A stretch of DNA of 32,746 bases. Source: Streptomyces poriferorum (GTDB lineage: Bacteria; Actinomycetota; Actinomycetes; Streptomycetales; Streptomycetaceae). Both the position numbers and the translations under genes were made by a program. The stretch's first letter is position 1; each line of letters starts with the position of its first letter. The notes below the pieces were generated by a model. It was not told the origin of the DNA. It worked only from the letters and a program-made list of their open reading frames with translations, and ran no database searches. This document shows positions 9,201-16,496 of the stretch, one piece after another. The stretch lies in NCBI RefSeq assembly GCF_019399235.1, contig NZ_JAELVH010000036.1, positions 1-32,746 of the forward strand, written 5' to 3'.

Positions 9201-12200
9201 CACCACCGCACCTACCAAGGGCCTGGCCACCAAGGGCGAGCAGATCAATGGCGGAGGAACCGGCTACGACACGGTGTCAACCACCGCTGCGGCGGACTAC
9301 GACATATACGGGCGGCCGCTGAAGACCACTGACACCTACGACAAGGTCACGACAACGGACTTCACCCCCACCACCGGGGAAGCTCCCACCGTCCGGACGG
9401 AGACCAACGCCAAGGGACACATCGTCACCACCACGCTGGACGCGGAACGCGGACAGGCCATCCAGGTCAAGGACGCCAACAATCGGCTGTCGACCAGCGA
9501 GTACGATCCACTGGGTCGGGTGACCAAGGGGTGGACCGCAGCACATACTGCAGCCGCCTACCCCACAAGGCCCAGCTACACCTTCTCGTACCAGATCCGG
9601 CGTGACGGCCCCATGGTGGTGACCACCAATGTCCTCAACCACGCCGACATCTACCAGCCGTCCTACGCATTTCACGACGGCCTGCTGCGAACAGTGGCAA
9701 CCCAAAAGCCCGCACCCGACGGCGCGGGACGCCTCGCTACCCGCACCCTCTACGACTCCCGCGGCCTGCCCTGGCACAATTCCGGCACGTTCTTCGCCAC
9801 CGGGGCGGCGGAGCCGGTCATGGTCACTGGCCAGGAGCTGAACTACCCCTCCGCCACCGAGACCCTTTACGACCGCGCGGGGCGCACCACCGCACAGATC
9901 GCACGCAGGTTCGGTGACGAGACCAAGCGCACCACCCTCTCCTACACCGGCGACAGCACGACAGTCATACCCCCGGCCGGCGGGACAGCGACCAAGACGG
10001 TGATCGACGTACTCGGGCGCAAAGTGGAAGCGCAGGAGTACACCGACGAAGATCACACGACTGCGCAGTCGACCTTGTTCAACTACGACAAGCACGGACG
10101 CCTGGCCAAGATCGAAGACGCGTCGGGCGCGCAGTGGACGTACACCTACGACGCGCGTGGCCGACTGACCGGGACCACAGACCCGGACAAGGGGGCCTCG
10201 ACGACCGTCTACGACGCAGGCGACCGCGTCACGGACATGACGGACATGCGCGGCGTCACGCTGCACACCGACTACGACGAACTGGGCCGCCGCACGAAGG
10301 TGTCCCAGGGCGCTGCGGTGCGTGCGCAGTGGACGTACGACACCGCTACTGGCGGCAAGGGCCAGCCGGCGACGGCCACCCGCTACGACAGCACGGATGC
10401 CTACACCACGAAGGTCTCCGCATATTCCACCCTTTACAAGCCCTCGATCACCGAGGTGACCATCCCGGCGACCACGGCTAACGGCGCCCTGGCAGGTACC
10501 TACAAGTGGACCACCGCCTACCACCACACCGGCCAGGTCAAGTGGATCCGCAACCCCTCCATCGGCGGTCTGCCAGCAGACGAGCAGGTCGATCTCGCCT
10601 ACACCGAGGCGGGACTGCCCACCACCATGTACGCCGGCACCGACGCACTGGTCTCGGCCACCACCTATGACCACTACGGGCGCACCATCCGCGATCAGAT
10701 GGGCGAGTTCGGCAAGCAGCTGATCACCTCCAACATCTACGACGAGCACACCGGGCTGCTGAAACAGACCACCAGCGACCGGGACACCGCTCCCCAACGA
10801 GTCATCGACACCGGCTATGACTACGACCCGGCCGGCAATATCACCCAAGTCACCACCGGCACCGGGCAAGACGCCACCCGAAAGGTCGACACCCAGTGCT
10901 TCGACACCGACGAACTGCGTCGCATCACCCAGGCATGGACAACCACCGACAACTGCACTGCCGCACCTTCGTCCTCCACCGTCGGGGGCTCCGACGCCTA
11001 CTGGACCACATACAGCTACGACGCGATCGGCAACCGCAAAACCGAAACCCAGCACACCTCCTCCTCCGGCCCCACCGGTGACATCACCCGCACCTACGCC
11101 ACCCCGGCAGCAGGAACACACAAGCTCCCCTCAGTCACCACCACCGGCCCCGCCGGCACCGCGCAGGACACCTACACCTACGACGCCACCGGCAACATCA
11201 AGACAAGGGTGCTGGGCGGCGATACCCAGACCCTGGCCTGGGACGCTGAGGGGCACCTGGCTTCCACCAGCCAGGGAACCAAGAACACCAGCTACCTCTA
11301 CGACACCGGTGGCCAGCGGCTGATCCGCCGCGACAGTACCGGCACGACCCTTTACCTGCCCGATGGCAGCGAAGCCACCCTCAAGAACGGAACCGTTACA
11401 GCCACCCGCTACTACACGTTCAACGGCAACACGATCGCCATGCGGCAGGGCGCCAAACTCACCTACCTGCTCGCCGACCACCACGGCACCACCACCACGC
11501 AGATCGACGCGCTCACCCAGGCCACCACGCAACGCCGCAGTTACATCTTCGGCGCCCCTCGCGGGACTCAGCCCACCAACTGGTCAGGCGACAAGGGATT
11601 CGTCGGCGGCACGACCGACTCAGATACCGGTCTCACCCACATCGGAGCACGCGAATACGATCCGGCCATCGGCCGCTTCATCAGCGTCGACCCGATCATG
11701 GACCCGGGTGATCTGCAGCAAATTCATGGATACAGCTACGCCAACAACAATCCAGTCACACAGTCCGACCCCGATGGGCTGCGGCCAATCGGACTGTGCG
11801 AAGGCTATGGCGGATGCGGCGGAAAAGCCGAGGACGATGGGTGGGAACAAACTACCGAATGGTTCACGTCCAGCGGCAGCGGTACATGGACGCAGCACAC
11901 CATGAAGCGAGAATCGGATATTCGTGATGACGCCAGCGTTGTCTGGTCGTACACCTACACCGAGGGCGCAGAGAAAACTGTCCGCTACGAAACATACAAA
12001 AATGGGCAATCGGTACCCTTCAAAGCGCCGGAGGGTGAGCATTACCTCCTGACGAAACTTAAGAGCGCTGCCAAGTTCCTCATCTTCGATCCGCAGGACT
12101 GTGCGGAAATGGTGAGTTGGAGCTGCGTTGCCGGTGTCGCGAGCGTAATTCCAGCCGCAAAGCTCGCTAAGATCATGAAGCTGAAGCGAGTCGAGAAGGC

Positions 12201-13008
12201 GGCGGACGACCTTCCGACGCAATGCTTGACCAAGCACAGTTTCGTGCCCGGCACTGACGTGCTGCTTGCCGACGGAACCAAAAAGAATATCGAGGACGTC
12301 GAACTGGGTGACAAGGTAGTCGCCACGGACCCAGAGACAGGCAAGACGTCTATCCGGGAAGTGGTCGGAACCATTTCCACAGAAGACGATAAAGAGTTCG
12401 TCGACCTCACCATCACCACCAAGGACGGCGACGCCGCTCTCATCTCCACGACCACCCACCCCTTCTGGGTGGAATCCGAAGATGAGTGGATCGACGCCGG
12501 CAACCTCGAACCCGGCATGCACCTTCGGACGCCTGACGGAGAAACCGTTCAGCTGAAGGATGCGCGCCACTTCCAGAAGCGCCAGCGCACCCACGACCTG
12601 ACCATCGCCGACGTCCACACGTACTATGCGCTGGCGGGCGCCACTCCGGTCCTGGTTCACAATTCCTGTGGAGACGCTACACATGCAGATGAGTGTTACT
12701 GCAACTGGGGAGAGCCGGTCGTTCCGCGTGACAGCGTCCCCGGCGCTAATTCCGGAACCCCTACTCGGGACGTCCACGGCGCTGACCGAACAGCCATGCG
12801 CGGTGTCGACGTCGACCATGTGTGGAAGAACGGAACCTTGTTCACTCAGAGTGATGGCCAGATTGTCAGAGTCCTGGGTAATGGAAATGGAGCATACGAT
12901 ATCGTCGTACGCGATATGAGTAACCCAAGTGGTTCGCCCACCACTGTCATCAAGGATGCGACGCAAAGATACGTCGACAATAAGATCAATAGTGGGAGGT
13001 GGGGATGA
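6286..13008 (+). CDS. Secreted RHS/YD-repeat polymorphic toxin with HINT domain and variable C-terminal tip
   Basis: 2240 aa, GTG start at 6286 preceded by GAGAGGGG at 6272-6279. Residues 1-30 form a signal peptide ending ALAA. The N-terminal third is the large secreted region seen in actinobacterial RHS proteins (SWGYPIGVPDVPGELIPDV near 270). YD repeats such as YDPLGRVTK, YDARGRLTGTTD and YDELGRRTK fill about 860-1760, as in the RHS shell that encloses its cargo. The RHS core follows (GAREYDPAIGRFISVDPI near 1790) and ends at D1828-P-D-G1831, the usual site where the core releases its tip. A HINT domain spans about 1980-2126 with block B His in THPFW (H2058) and the terminal H2125-N2126 followed by Ser-Cys. 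The last ~112 residues are a variable toxin tip (HGADRTAMRGVDVDHV, then YDIVVRD) resembling RelE/DUF4258-like nucleases. The downstream overlapping gene is the likely immunity gene. Confidence 0.9.
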   Translation: MSRSIMRGIVWSVATAVLMSAFPAQALAAPKPVGGGRELPQLHQPKAVQVSTVKTGRGKRVDDAAAHAWREPTVTWPKAGTAEVALVDGSAGGVQAGELPVRVAPAGGAARATGNGSGARFRVTVEDRAAADAAGAEGALVSLKRADGAKIKQPLDVTVDYSAYRKAFGGDFAARLRLVQLPTCALNEPAAKGCGRGRPLVTRNDTKTGSLTATVTPTAATAVNALGVPQAEAVVLAVTAGAEGASGSFKATSQQPSGNWSAGGSAGAFSWGYPIGVPDVPGELIPDVTLGYSSQAVDGRTAASNNQPSWIGDGWDWQPGHIERRYKPCNDDKDKSGATNATKVGDMCWFNDNAVLSLNGKTTELVYDAAKGWHPAADSGEKVEKLTGAVNGDEGTSGVDGTGEHWKITTTDGTQYFFGRNRLPNWSNHGTEADDPETNSTLTMPVFGNHPGEPCYNASFASGWCQQAYRWELDYVVDPRGNAMAYYWNKDTNYYGRNVNETTGASTNTPYIRSASLSRIDYGLRDSSVYTAKAMGQVHFGVSERCLADCNTFDTNHAANWPDTPQDQMCAKDVECKDKYSPSFWSRKRLTSITTKVLTGGAYKDVDSWNLSQGFPESGDGISTPMWLQSITRTGMAGGTLGLPAVTFSGEQMANRVDKTGDGLAPFVRLRLNQIINETGGGIGVNYSLPECTAATLPPTDATNTTRCYPVKWAFEGETAKTDWFNSYVVSEVIESDNLADTPDTSTKYTYLGGAEWAKSEDEFTKAADRTYSMGRGYGRVQTRKGAGLDPTTLTEARYFRGMDGAAVADSAGVSVTDRAQFIGMLREQASYNGATTALVSATSYTPWRSSAIATRVRKTTWDTTLPDAVSYQIGVQKEQTRTAVTGGERKTSLTRTFDSYGLVDTVSKTGDEAKTGDESCTTTTYVRNTTTNLVSLPSRIEEVAVTCGATVSRPGDVNSDVRTYYDGATSLTTAPTKGLATKGEQINGGGTGYDTVSTTAAADYDIYGRPLKTTDTYDKVTTTDFTPTTGEAPTVRTETNAKGHIVTTTLDAERGQAIQVKDANNRLSTSEYDPLGRVTKGWTAAHTAAAYPTRPSYTFSYQIRRDGPMVVTTNVLNHADIYQPSYAFHDGLLRTVATQKPAPDGAGRLATRTLYDSRGLPWHNSGTFFATGAAEPVMVTGQELNYPSATETLYDRAGRTTAQIARRFGDETKRTTLSYTGDSTTVIPPAGGTATKTVIDVLGRKVEAQEYTDEDHTTAQSTLFNYDKHGRLAKIEDASGAQWTYTYDARGRLTGTTDPDKGASTTVYDAGDRVTDMTDMRGVTLHTDYDELGRRTKVSQGAAVRAQWTYDTATGGKGQPATATRYDSTDAYTTKVSAYSTLYKPSITEVTIPATTANGALAGTYKWTTAYHHTGQVKWIRNPSIGGLPADEQVDLAYTEAGLPTTMYAGTDALVSATTYDHYGRTIRDQMGEFGKQLITSNIYDEHTGLLKQTTSDRDTAPQRVIDTGYDYDPAGNITQVTTGTGQDATRKVDTQCFDTDELRRITQAWTTTDNCTAAPSSSTVGGSDAYWTTYSYDAIGNRKTETQHTSSSGPTGDITRTYATPAAGTHKLPSVTTTGPAGTAQDTYTYDATGNIKTRVLGGDTQTLAWDAEGHLASTSQGTKNTSYLYDTGGQRLIRRDSTGTTLYLPDGSEATLKNGTVTATRYYTFNGNTIAMRQGAKLTYLLADHHGTTTTQIDALTQATTQRRSYIFGAPRGTQPTNWSGDKGFVGGTTDSDTGLTHIGAREYDPAIGRFISVDPIMDPGDLQQIHGYSYANNNPVTQSDPDGLRPIGLCEGYGGCGGKAEDDGWEQTTEWFTSSGSGTWTQHTMKRESDIRDDASVVWSYTYTEGAEKTVRYETYKNGQSVPFKAPEGEHYLLTKLKSAAKFLIFDPQDCAEMVSWSCVAGVASVIPAAKLAKIMKLKRVEKAADDLPTQCLTKHSFVPGTDVLLADGTKKNIEDVELGDKVVATDPETGKTSIREVVGTISTEDDKEFVDLTITTKDGDAALISTTTHPFWVESEDEWIDAGNLEPGMHLRTPDGETVQLKDARHFQKRQRTHDLTIADVHTYYALAGATPVLVHNSCGDATHADECYCNWGEPVVPRDSVPGANSGTPTRDVHGADRTAMRGVDVDHVWKNGTLFTQSDGQIVRVLGNGNGAYDIVVRDMSNPSGSPTTVIKDATQRYVDNKINSGRWG
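12994..12999 (+). promoter_or_regulatory. Ribosome binding site of the immunity candidate, inside the toxin gene
   Basis: GGGAGG lies 5 nt before the ATG at 13005 and decides that start over the in-frame GTG at 12999, which overlaps the site itself. It is embedded in the codons for the toxin's last residues, so toxin and partner are translated together. Confidence 0.7.
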
Positions 13009-13214
13009 CCGACGATCAATCGTCTTGGACCGGCGCGGTCACGGAGCGGCTGCGATGCTGTATCTGTGGAGGGTCGACCGGCGGTGCGCCCGACTACGTG
13101 CTCATTGAGCTGACCGCTCCCTTCGCCGAAACGCGACAGTGGCTCGGTGCCCATGCCGGGCACTTGAATGGTGTGCTCGCGGAAGGCTTTCATGTCGAGG
13201 TTCATTTGATGTGA
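13005..13214 (+). CDS. Small cysteine-motif protein, candidate immunity protein
   Basis: 69 aa. The ATG at 13005 overlaps the RHS stop codon as ATGA, so translation is coupled to the toxin. Near the N-terminus it has a Cys-Cys-Ile-Cys-Gly-Gly cluster (residues about 18-23) and a later His pair (GAHAGHLN), which together could bind a zinc ion. The rest reads VLIELTAPFAETRQWLG and GFHVEVHLM, suggesting a compact alpha/beta protein. I know of similar short CxxC-type proteins in streptomycetes but no assigned function. Position directly after a variable toxin tip is the hallmark of immunity genes in polymorphic toxin loci, so that role is inferred from context. No signal peptide is seen, so it should act in the cytoplasm. 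A strong terminator follows. Confidence 0.7.
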   Translation: MTDDQSSWTGAVTERLRCCICGGSTGGAPDYVLIELTAPFAETRQWLGAHAGHLNGVLAEGFHVEVHLM

Positions 13215-13223
13215 TCCTCAGGC

Positions 13224-13257
13224 CGGCCGCTCCCTTTACTTCACAAGGGAGCGGCCG
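13224..13257 (+). terminator. Hairpin terminator closing the RHS toxin-immunity unit
   Basis: A perfect 13-bp stem (13224-13236 with 13245-13257) encloses the 8-nt loop TACTTCAC. It starts 10 bp after the stop codon of the 69-aa gene. It marks the end of the two-gene transcript. Confidence 0.85.
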
Positions 13258-13359
13258 ATCCAGTTCTACGTTGTGCGGTGTCGAAGCCATTCCGACGGCA
13301 TCGGGGAGCAATCATGAGATTTCTTCCCTCCGATCCTCGTCCACAACGACAACGGCTAT

Positions 13360-14252
13360 GAGCTCGTAACATGATCATGGTCGGGTCTTCTTGAGACGTC
13401 GGTAGCAGATGAGGCTGCAGGCGAGGGAGACGAAGGCGTCGTGGAGTTCGGTGCGGCGTTCCCAGCGGACGGCGAGTCGTTTGAAGTGGTGGAGCAGGGC
13501 GAAGGTCTGCTCGACGACGTATCACAGCTTGCCGATGCCCTTGATGTTCGGTGATCCCTTGCGGAAGATGACGGGCAGGATTCGTCGGTGACGGCGCTCG
13601 TCGCGGTGGGCGTTGGAGTCGTAGCCTTTGTCGCCGAGCAGGGCTTCTGGTCGTCGGCGGGGCCGGCCGGGTCGGCCTGCAACGGGTGGGATGCCGTCGA
13701 CCAGGCCAGGGTCTGGGTGACGTCGTTGACGTTGGCCGCGGTCGTGATGACCTTGAGCGGGGTGCCGCGTCCGTCGCAGATCAGGTGGTGCTTGCTGCCT
13801 GTCTTCCGCCGGTCGACCGGCGACGGACCGGTGTCGGCGCCCCCTTTTTCGCGCGGATGTGGGAACCGTCCACACACGCACGTGACCAGTCGAGTTCACC
13901 GGCCGCATTCAGCTCGGCGAGCAGGACCTGATGCAACTGGTCGAAGACTCCTGCCTCTTGCCTCCTGCCACCTGTCCAGTCGGCGCCAGCAGGTCTGTCC
14001 CGAACCGAACCCGAGCTCCAGGGGCAGGAGTTGCCAGGCTATGTCGTTGTAGAGGACGAACAGGATGCCCTGAAGGCAGAGCCGGTCCGACACCGGCCTC
14101 GGCCCCGGAGACCGCTCCGGCCACGGCGCGACCAGAGCCCACGACTCATCGTCCACGATCCACGGTCGAGTACCCACACCCTCACGAACGGCCGAATCAT
14201 CACACCGGTAACGGCCTACCAGGACGATTCAGCAAGATCGTGTTACGAGCTC
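13360..14252 (-). mobile_element. IS5-family insertion sequence, degenerate
   Basis: 893 bp bounded by inverted repeats 13360-13376 and 14236-14252, 17 bp with one mismatch, each with GAGCTCG outermost. TAT flanks both sides (13357-13359 and 14253-14255), consistent with a 3-bp target duplication. Its transposase gene is broken in several places. The right-hand TAT is shared with the end of the adjacent ISAzo13 element. Confidence 0.8.
13375..14177 (-). pseudogene. IS5-family transposase, multiply broken
   Basis: A DDE transposase of the DUF4096/DDE_Tnp_1 type, recognisable across several frames. The first frame (GTG at 14177) gives the N-terminal DUF4096 part, DNA-binding region IAWQLLPLELGFGSGQTCW. 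A second frame gives the core with the first Asp in CVDGSHIRAKKGG and then KHHLICDGRGTPLKV. Another frame gives LLGDKGYDSNAHR with the second Asp. An in-frame TGA at 13525-13527 then precedes YVVEQTFALLHHFKRLAVRW, which carries the catalytic Glu, and the gene ends at 13375. At least two frameshifts and one nonsense codon make it non-functional. The terminal repeats remain recognisable. Confidence 0.8.
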
Positions 14253-14255
14253 TAT

Positions 14256-16003
14256 GGGCTTGCCGGGAATCAACACGCCGATTTGATCTTGGTTTCGTCG
14301 GTGTCGAGGAAGCTGACGACGTCTTCCGGTGTGTGGAAACGGGCGGTTGAGGAGGTGAGGTGAACGCCATGCGCTTCCAGTAGCGGGCGGACGTCTTTCG
14401 CTGCGCGGCTGATGGTCATGGCGGTGGTGTTGAAGAGCTGGCCCAGAAGGTGCATGGGCGCGAGTTTTCGCAGGTGGAGCACGGTGGCCAGGACCCGGTC
14501 AGCTGAGGTGAGCTTGGCTTTGGCACCAGCGCCAGGAGCAACCAGGCGCTCGTGGCCTCGGCGCGCACGGAGTACTTGCTCACGCTGAACCTCCATCTCT
14601 GGAGTCAACGCGTCGATGACTTCGCTGAGTTGCCGGCGGGTCATTCCGGTCAGTTCCGGGTTCTGGAGTGCATACCGTGTGAGGTGCGAGGGGAGGTCCG
14701 CCAGGGCCTCGGCCGGTGTGCTGCCGGTGGTCGCCGCGTCCATCTGCTGGGGGTGGAGGGTGTAGTTCCAGTCGCCGTGGAAGCGATGGCGGGTGATGGG
14801 CAGGGTGGCGATCTCGTCGTCGCTGATGCGGATGCCGGTGGGGTACTCGCCGCTGTCGAGTTCAGCCTGGACGGTGAGGCCGGTGCGGCTGGTGGTCGCG
14901 GCGATGGTTTGGATCATGACCTCATGGCTGGTCAGGGGTCTGCCTCGCCAGTTCATGGTGATGTGGGAGAACAGCCGGTGCTCGATCTTGTTCCACTTCG
15001 AGGTGCCGGGCGGAAGGTGGCACACCGTAATCCCAAGGCCGGTCTCGGCAGCGAGGTCGGCGAGGTGGGTCTTCCAGCCGCGGGTGCGGTAGCCGTTGGA
15101 GCCCCCGCCGTCGGCGGTGATCAGCAGTCGGCGGGCGCGGGGGTAGTCGTGCCGGCCGCGGGCCTGCCACCGGCGCCGGATCGAGGCCACGGCGAACGCC
15201 GCAGTGTCGTGATCGGTGCCGATGCTGACCCAGCCGGTATTCGCCGCCATGTCATAGATGCCGTACGGAATAGCCTTCTCCGCCTGGCCGGGGAAGTCGT
15301 GCGTCTTGACCCTCACCGGCTGCCCTGCGGGCTGCCACTCGTGCCCGGCGTTCTTGTAGTCGCCGATCAGCTCCTTCTTCTTGCTGTCCACGCTGATCAC
15401 CGGGTCACCGGCGTCCCTGTGGTCTCGTGCCTGCTCGTTGAGGTAGCGGAACTGGGCGTCCCTGTCGGAGTGCTGGGCACCCTCGATGGTCTTGGCGTTA
15501 GCCTGCAGACTGAAGCCTTCCTCCCGCAGCAGGCCGGCGACCGTGTCGGCGGAGACCCGATGGCCCTGCCGGGTCAGCTCCGCTGCCAGCTTCCGGGTCG
15601 ACTTCGTCGTCCAGCGCAGCGGCGACATCGGGTCACCCCGCTCGTCGGGCTCGACCAGCCCAAGTAGAGCGGGCCGCAGCCCCGGATCAAGATCCGCTGC
15701 CCTCTTCCGGCCCCCACCAGGGCGACGGGTTCGACCCAACAGCACCTGGTCAGAATCCAGTTCAGCCGCCCCGCGCGAGACCGTCCCCTCCCGAACCCCG
15801 GCCGCGGCAGCAACGATCCTGATCCCACCGTGCCCCAGCGACAGCGCTTCCGCCCCTATGGCCAGCCGACGCTGACGCTCATCGAGATGCGGCAACAACA
15901 CCTGGAACTTCGCCGCCAGAACGTCCTCGATCCCCTCTGGTCTCCCCATACCAGAACAACGAGTCCGACAGCTGGAAGCCACGACTTGTTTCCCGGCAAG
16001 CCC
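14256..16003 (-). mobile_element. ISAzo13-family insertion sequence
   Basis: 1748 bp with terminal inverted repeats 14256-14273 and 15986-16003, each beginning GGGCTTGCCGGGAA when read inward. TAT flanks both ends (14253-14255 and 16004-16006). It contains one long uninterrupted transposase gene and is the best preserved element here, so possibly still active. Confidence 0.8.
14270..15949 (-). CDS. ISAzo13-family transposase
   Basis: 559 aa from the ATG at 15949 (MGRPEGIEDVLAAKF). A longer frame from GTG 15982 adds 11 residues that overlap the terminal repeat, so the ATG is preferred. The DDE-type core shows Asp in ISVDSKKKELIGDYKNAG, Asp in LLITADGGGSNGYR and Glu in GTSKWNKIEHRLFSHI, with the HGDWNYTLHP stretch closing the family's domain at about residue 400. 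A C-terminal extension (LTSADRVLATVLHLRKLA, then NTTAMTISRAAKDV) resembles a helix-turn-helix of the kind found in other transposases and may bind the element ends. No frameshift or stop is seen. The stop codon lies inside the left terminal repeat. Confidence 0.9.
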   Translation of the reverse strand: MGRPEGIEDVLAAKFQVLLPHLDERQRRLAIGAEALSLGHGGIRIVAAAAGVREGTVSRGAAELDSDQVLLGRTRRPGGGRKRAADLDPGLRPALLGLVEPDERGDPMSPLRWTTKSTRKLAAELTRQGHRVSADTVAGLLREEGFSLQANAKTIEGAQHSDRDAQFRYLNEQARDHRDAGDPVISVDSKKKELIGDYKNAGHEWQPAGQPVRVKTHDFPGQAEKAIPYGIYDMAANTGWVSIGTDHDTAAFAVASIRRRWQARGRHDYPRARRLLITADGGGSNGYRTRGWKTHLADLAAETGLGITVCHLPPGTSKWNKIEHRLFSHITMNWRGRPLTSHEVMIQTIAATTSRTGLTVQAELDSGEYPTGIRISDDEIATLPITRHRFHGDWNYTLHPQQMDAATTGSTPAEALADLPSHLTRYALQNPELTGMTRRQLSEVIDALTPEMEVQREQVLRARRGHERLVAPGAGAKAKLTSADRVLATVLHLRKLAPMHLLGQLFNTTAMTISRAAKDVRPLLEAHGVHLTSSTARFHTPEDVVSFLDTDETKIKSAC

Positions 16004-16166
16004 TATGCGCTCCTTCGTGGCGGCCCTGCCAGATTCTTCGGAGGGTCGTTTCGGTTGGTCTGGATATTCGTGGCCAGGCTGATTGAGGTGACCCCCTCGA
16101 TGCCGACACCAGAATGGCAGGTCACGTAACGGTCGGGTCTGATGCAGGGTCGGGTGACAGGTTCAG

Positions 16167-16463
16167 TCACGCGGCCTGGAGGGCCGGTATGGACATGACG
16201 GCTTCGAATTCGGCTGGGATCAGTCGGCCGAGTGCGGCTTGTCGACAGCGCCGGTGGTAGGTCTTCTCGATACAGGTCACGATGGCGATCCGCAGTTCCT
16301 GGCGGGTGTCCCACGTCCGGCGGTCGAGGACGTTCCTCTGCAGCAGGCTGAAGAAGGACTCCATGGCTGCATTGTCGCCCGCCACTCCGACCCGTCCTAT
16401 CGAGCCCACGATCTGGTGGTGGCCGAGTGCGCCGACGATTTTCCGGGACCGGAACTGAGCGAA
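16167..16463 (-). pseudogene. IS3-family OrfB, C-terminal fragment
   Basis: The frame reads VGSIGRVGVAGDNAAMESFF, then the terminal part with CIEKTYHRRCRQAALGRL, stopping at 16167. This is the C-terminal third of an IS3-family integrase-core transposase, including the catalytic Glu (AMESFFSLLQ). The two catalytic Asp residues are missing because the IS30 remnant starts immediately upstream (about 16464). The fragment is a dead remnant that marks the IS30 insertion point. Confidence 0.75.
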
Positions 16464-16496
16464 TTCAACTGGTTGTTACAACATCAGCTTGTTGAA

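Noticed and set aside
9277..11121. 614-aa minus-strand open frame opposite the YD repeats
   Set aside because: Gly/Val/Arg-rich reading typical of an antisense frame, with no recognisable domain.
12999..13004. GTG start two codons before the immunity ATG
   Set aside because: It overlaps the ribosome site GGGAGG; the ATG at 13005 has correct spacing and stop-start overlap.
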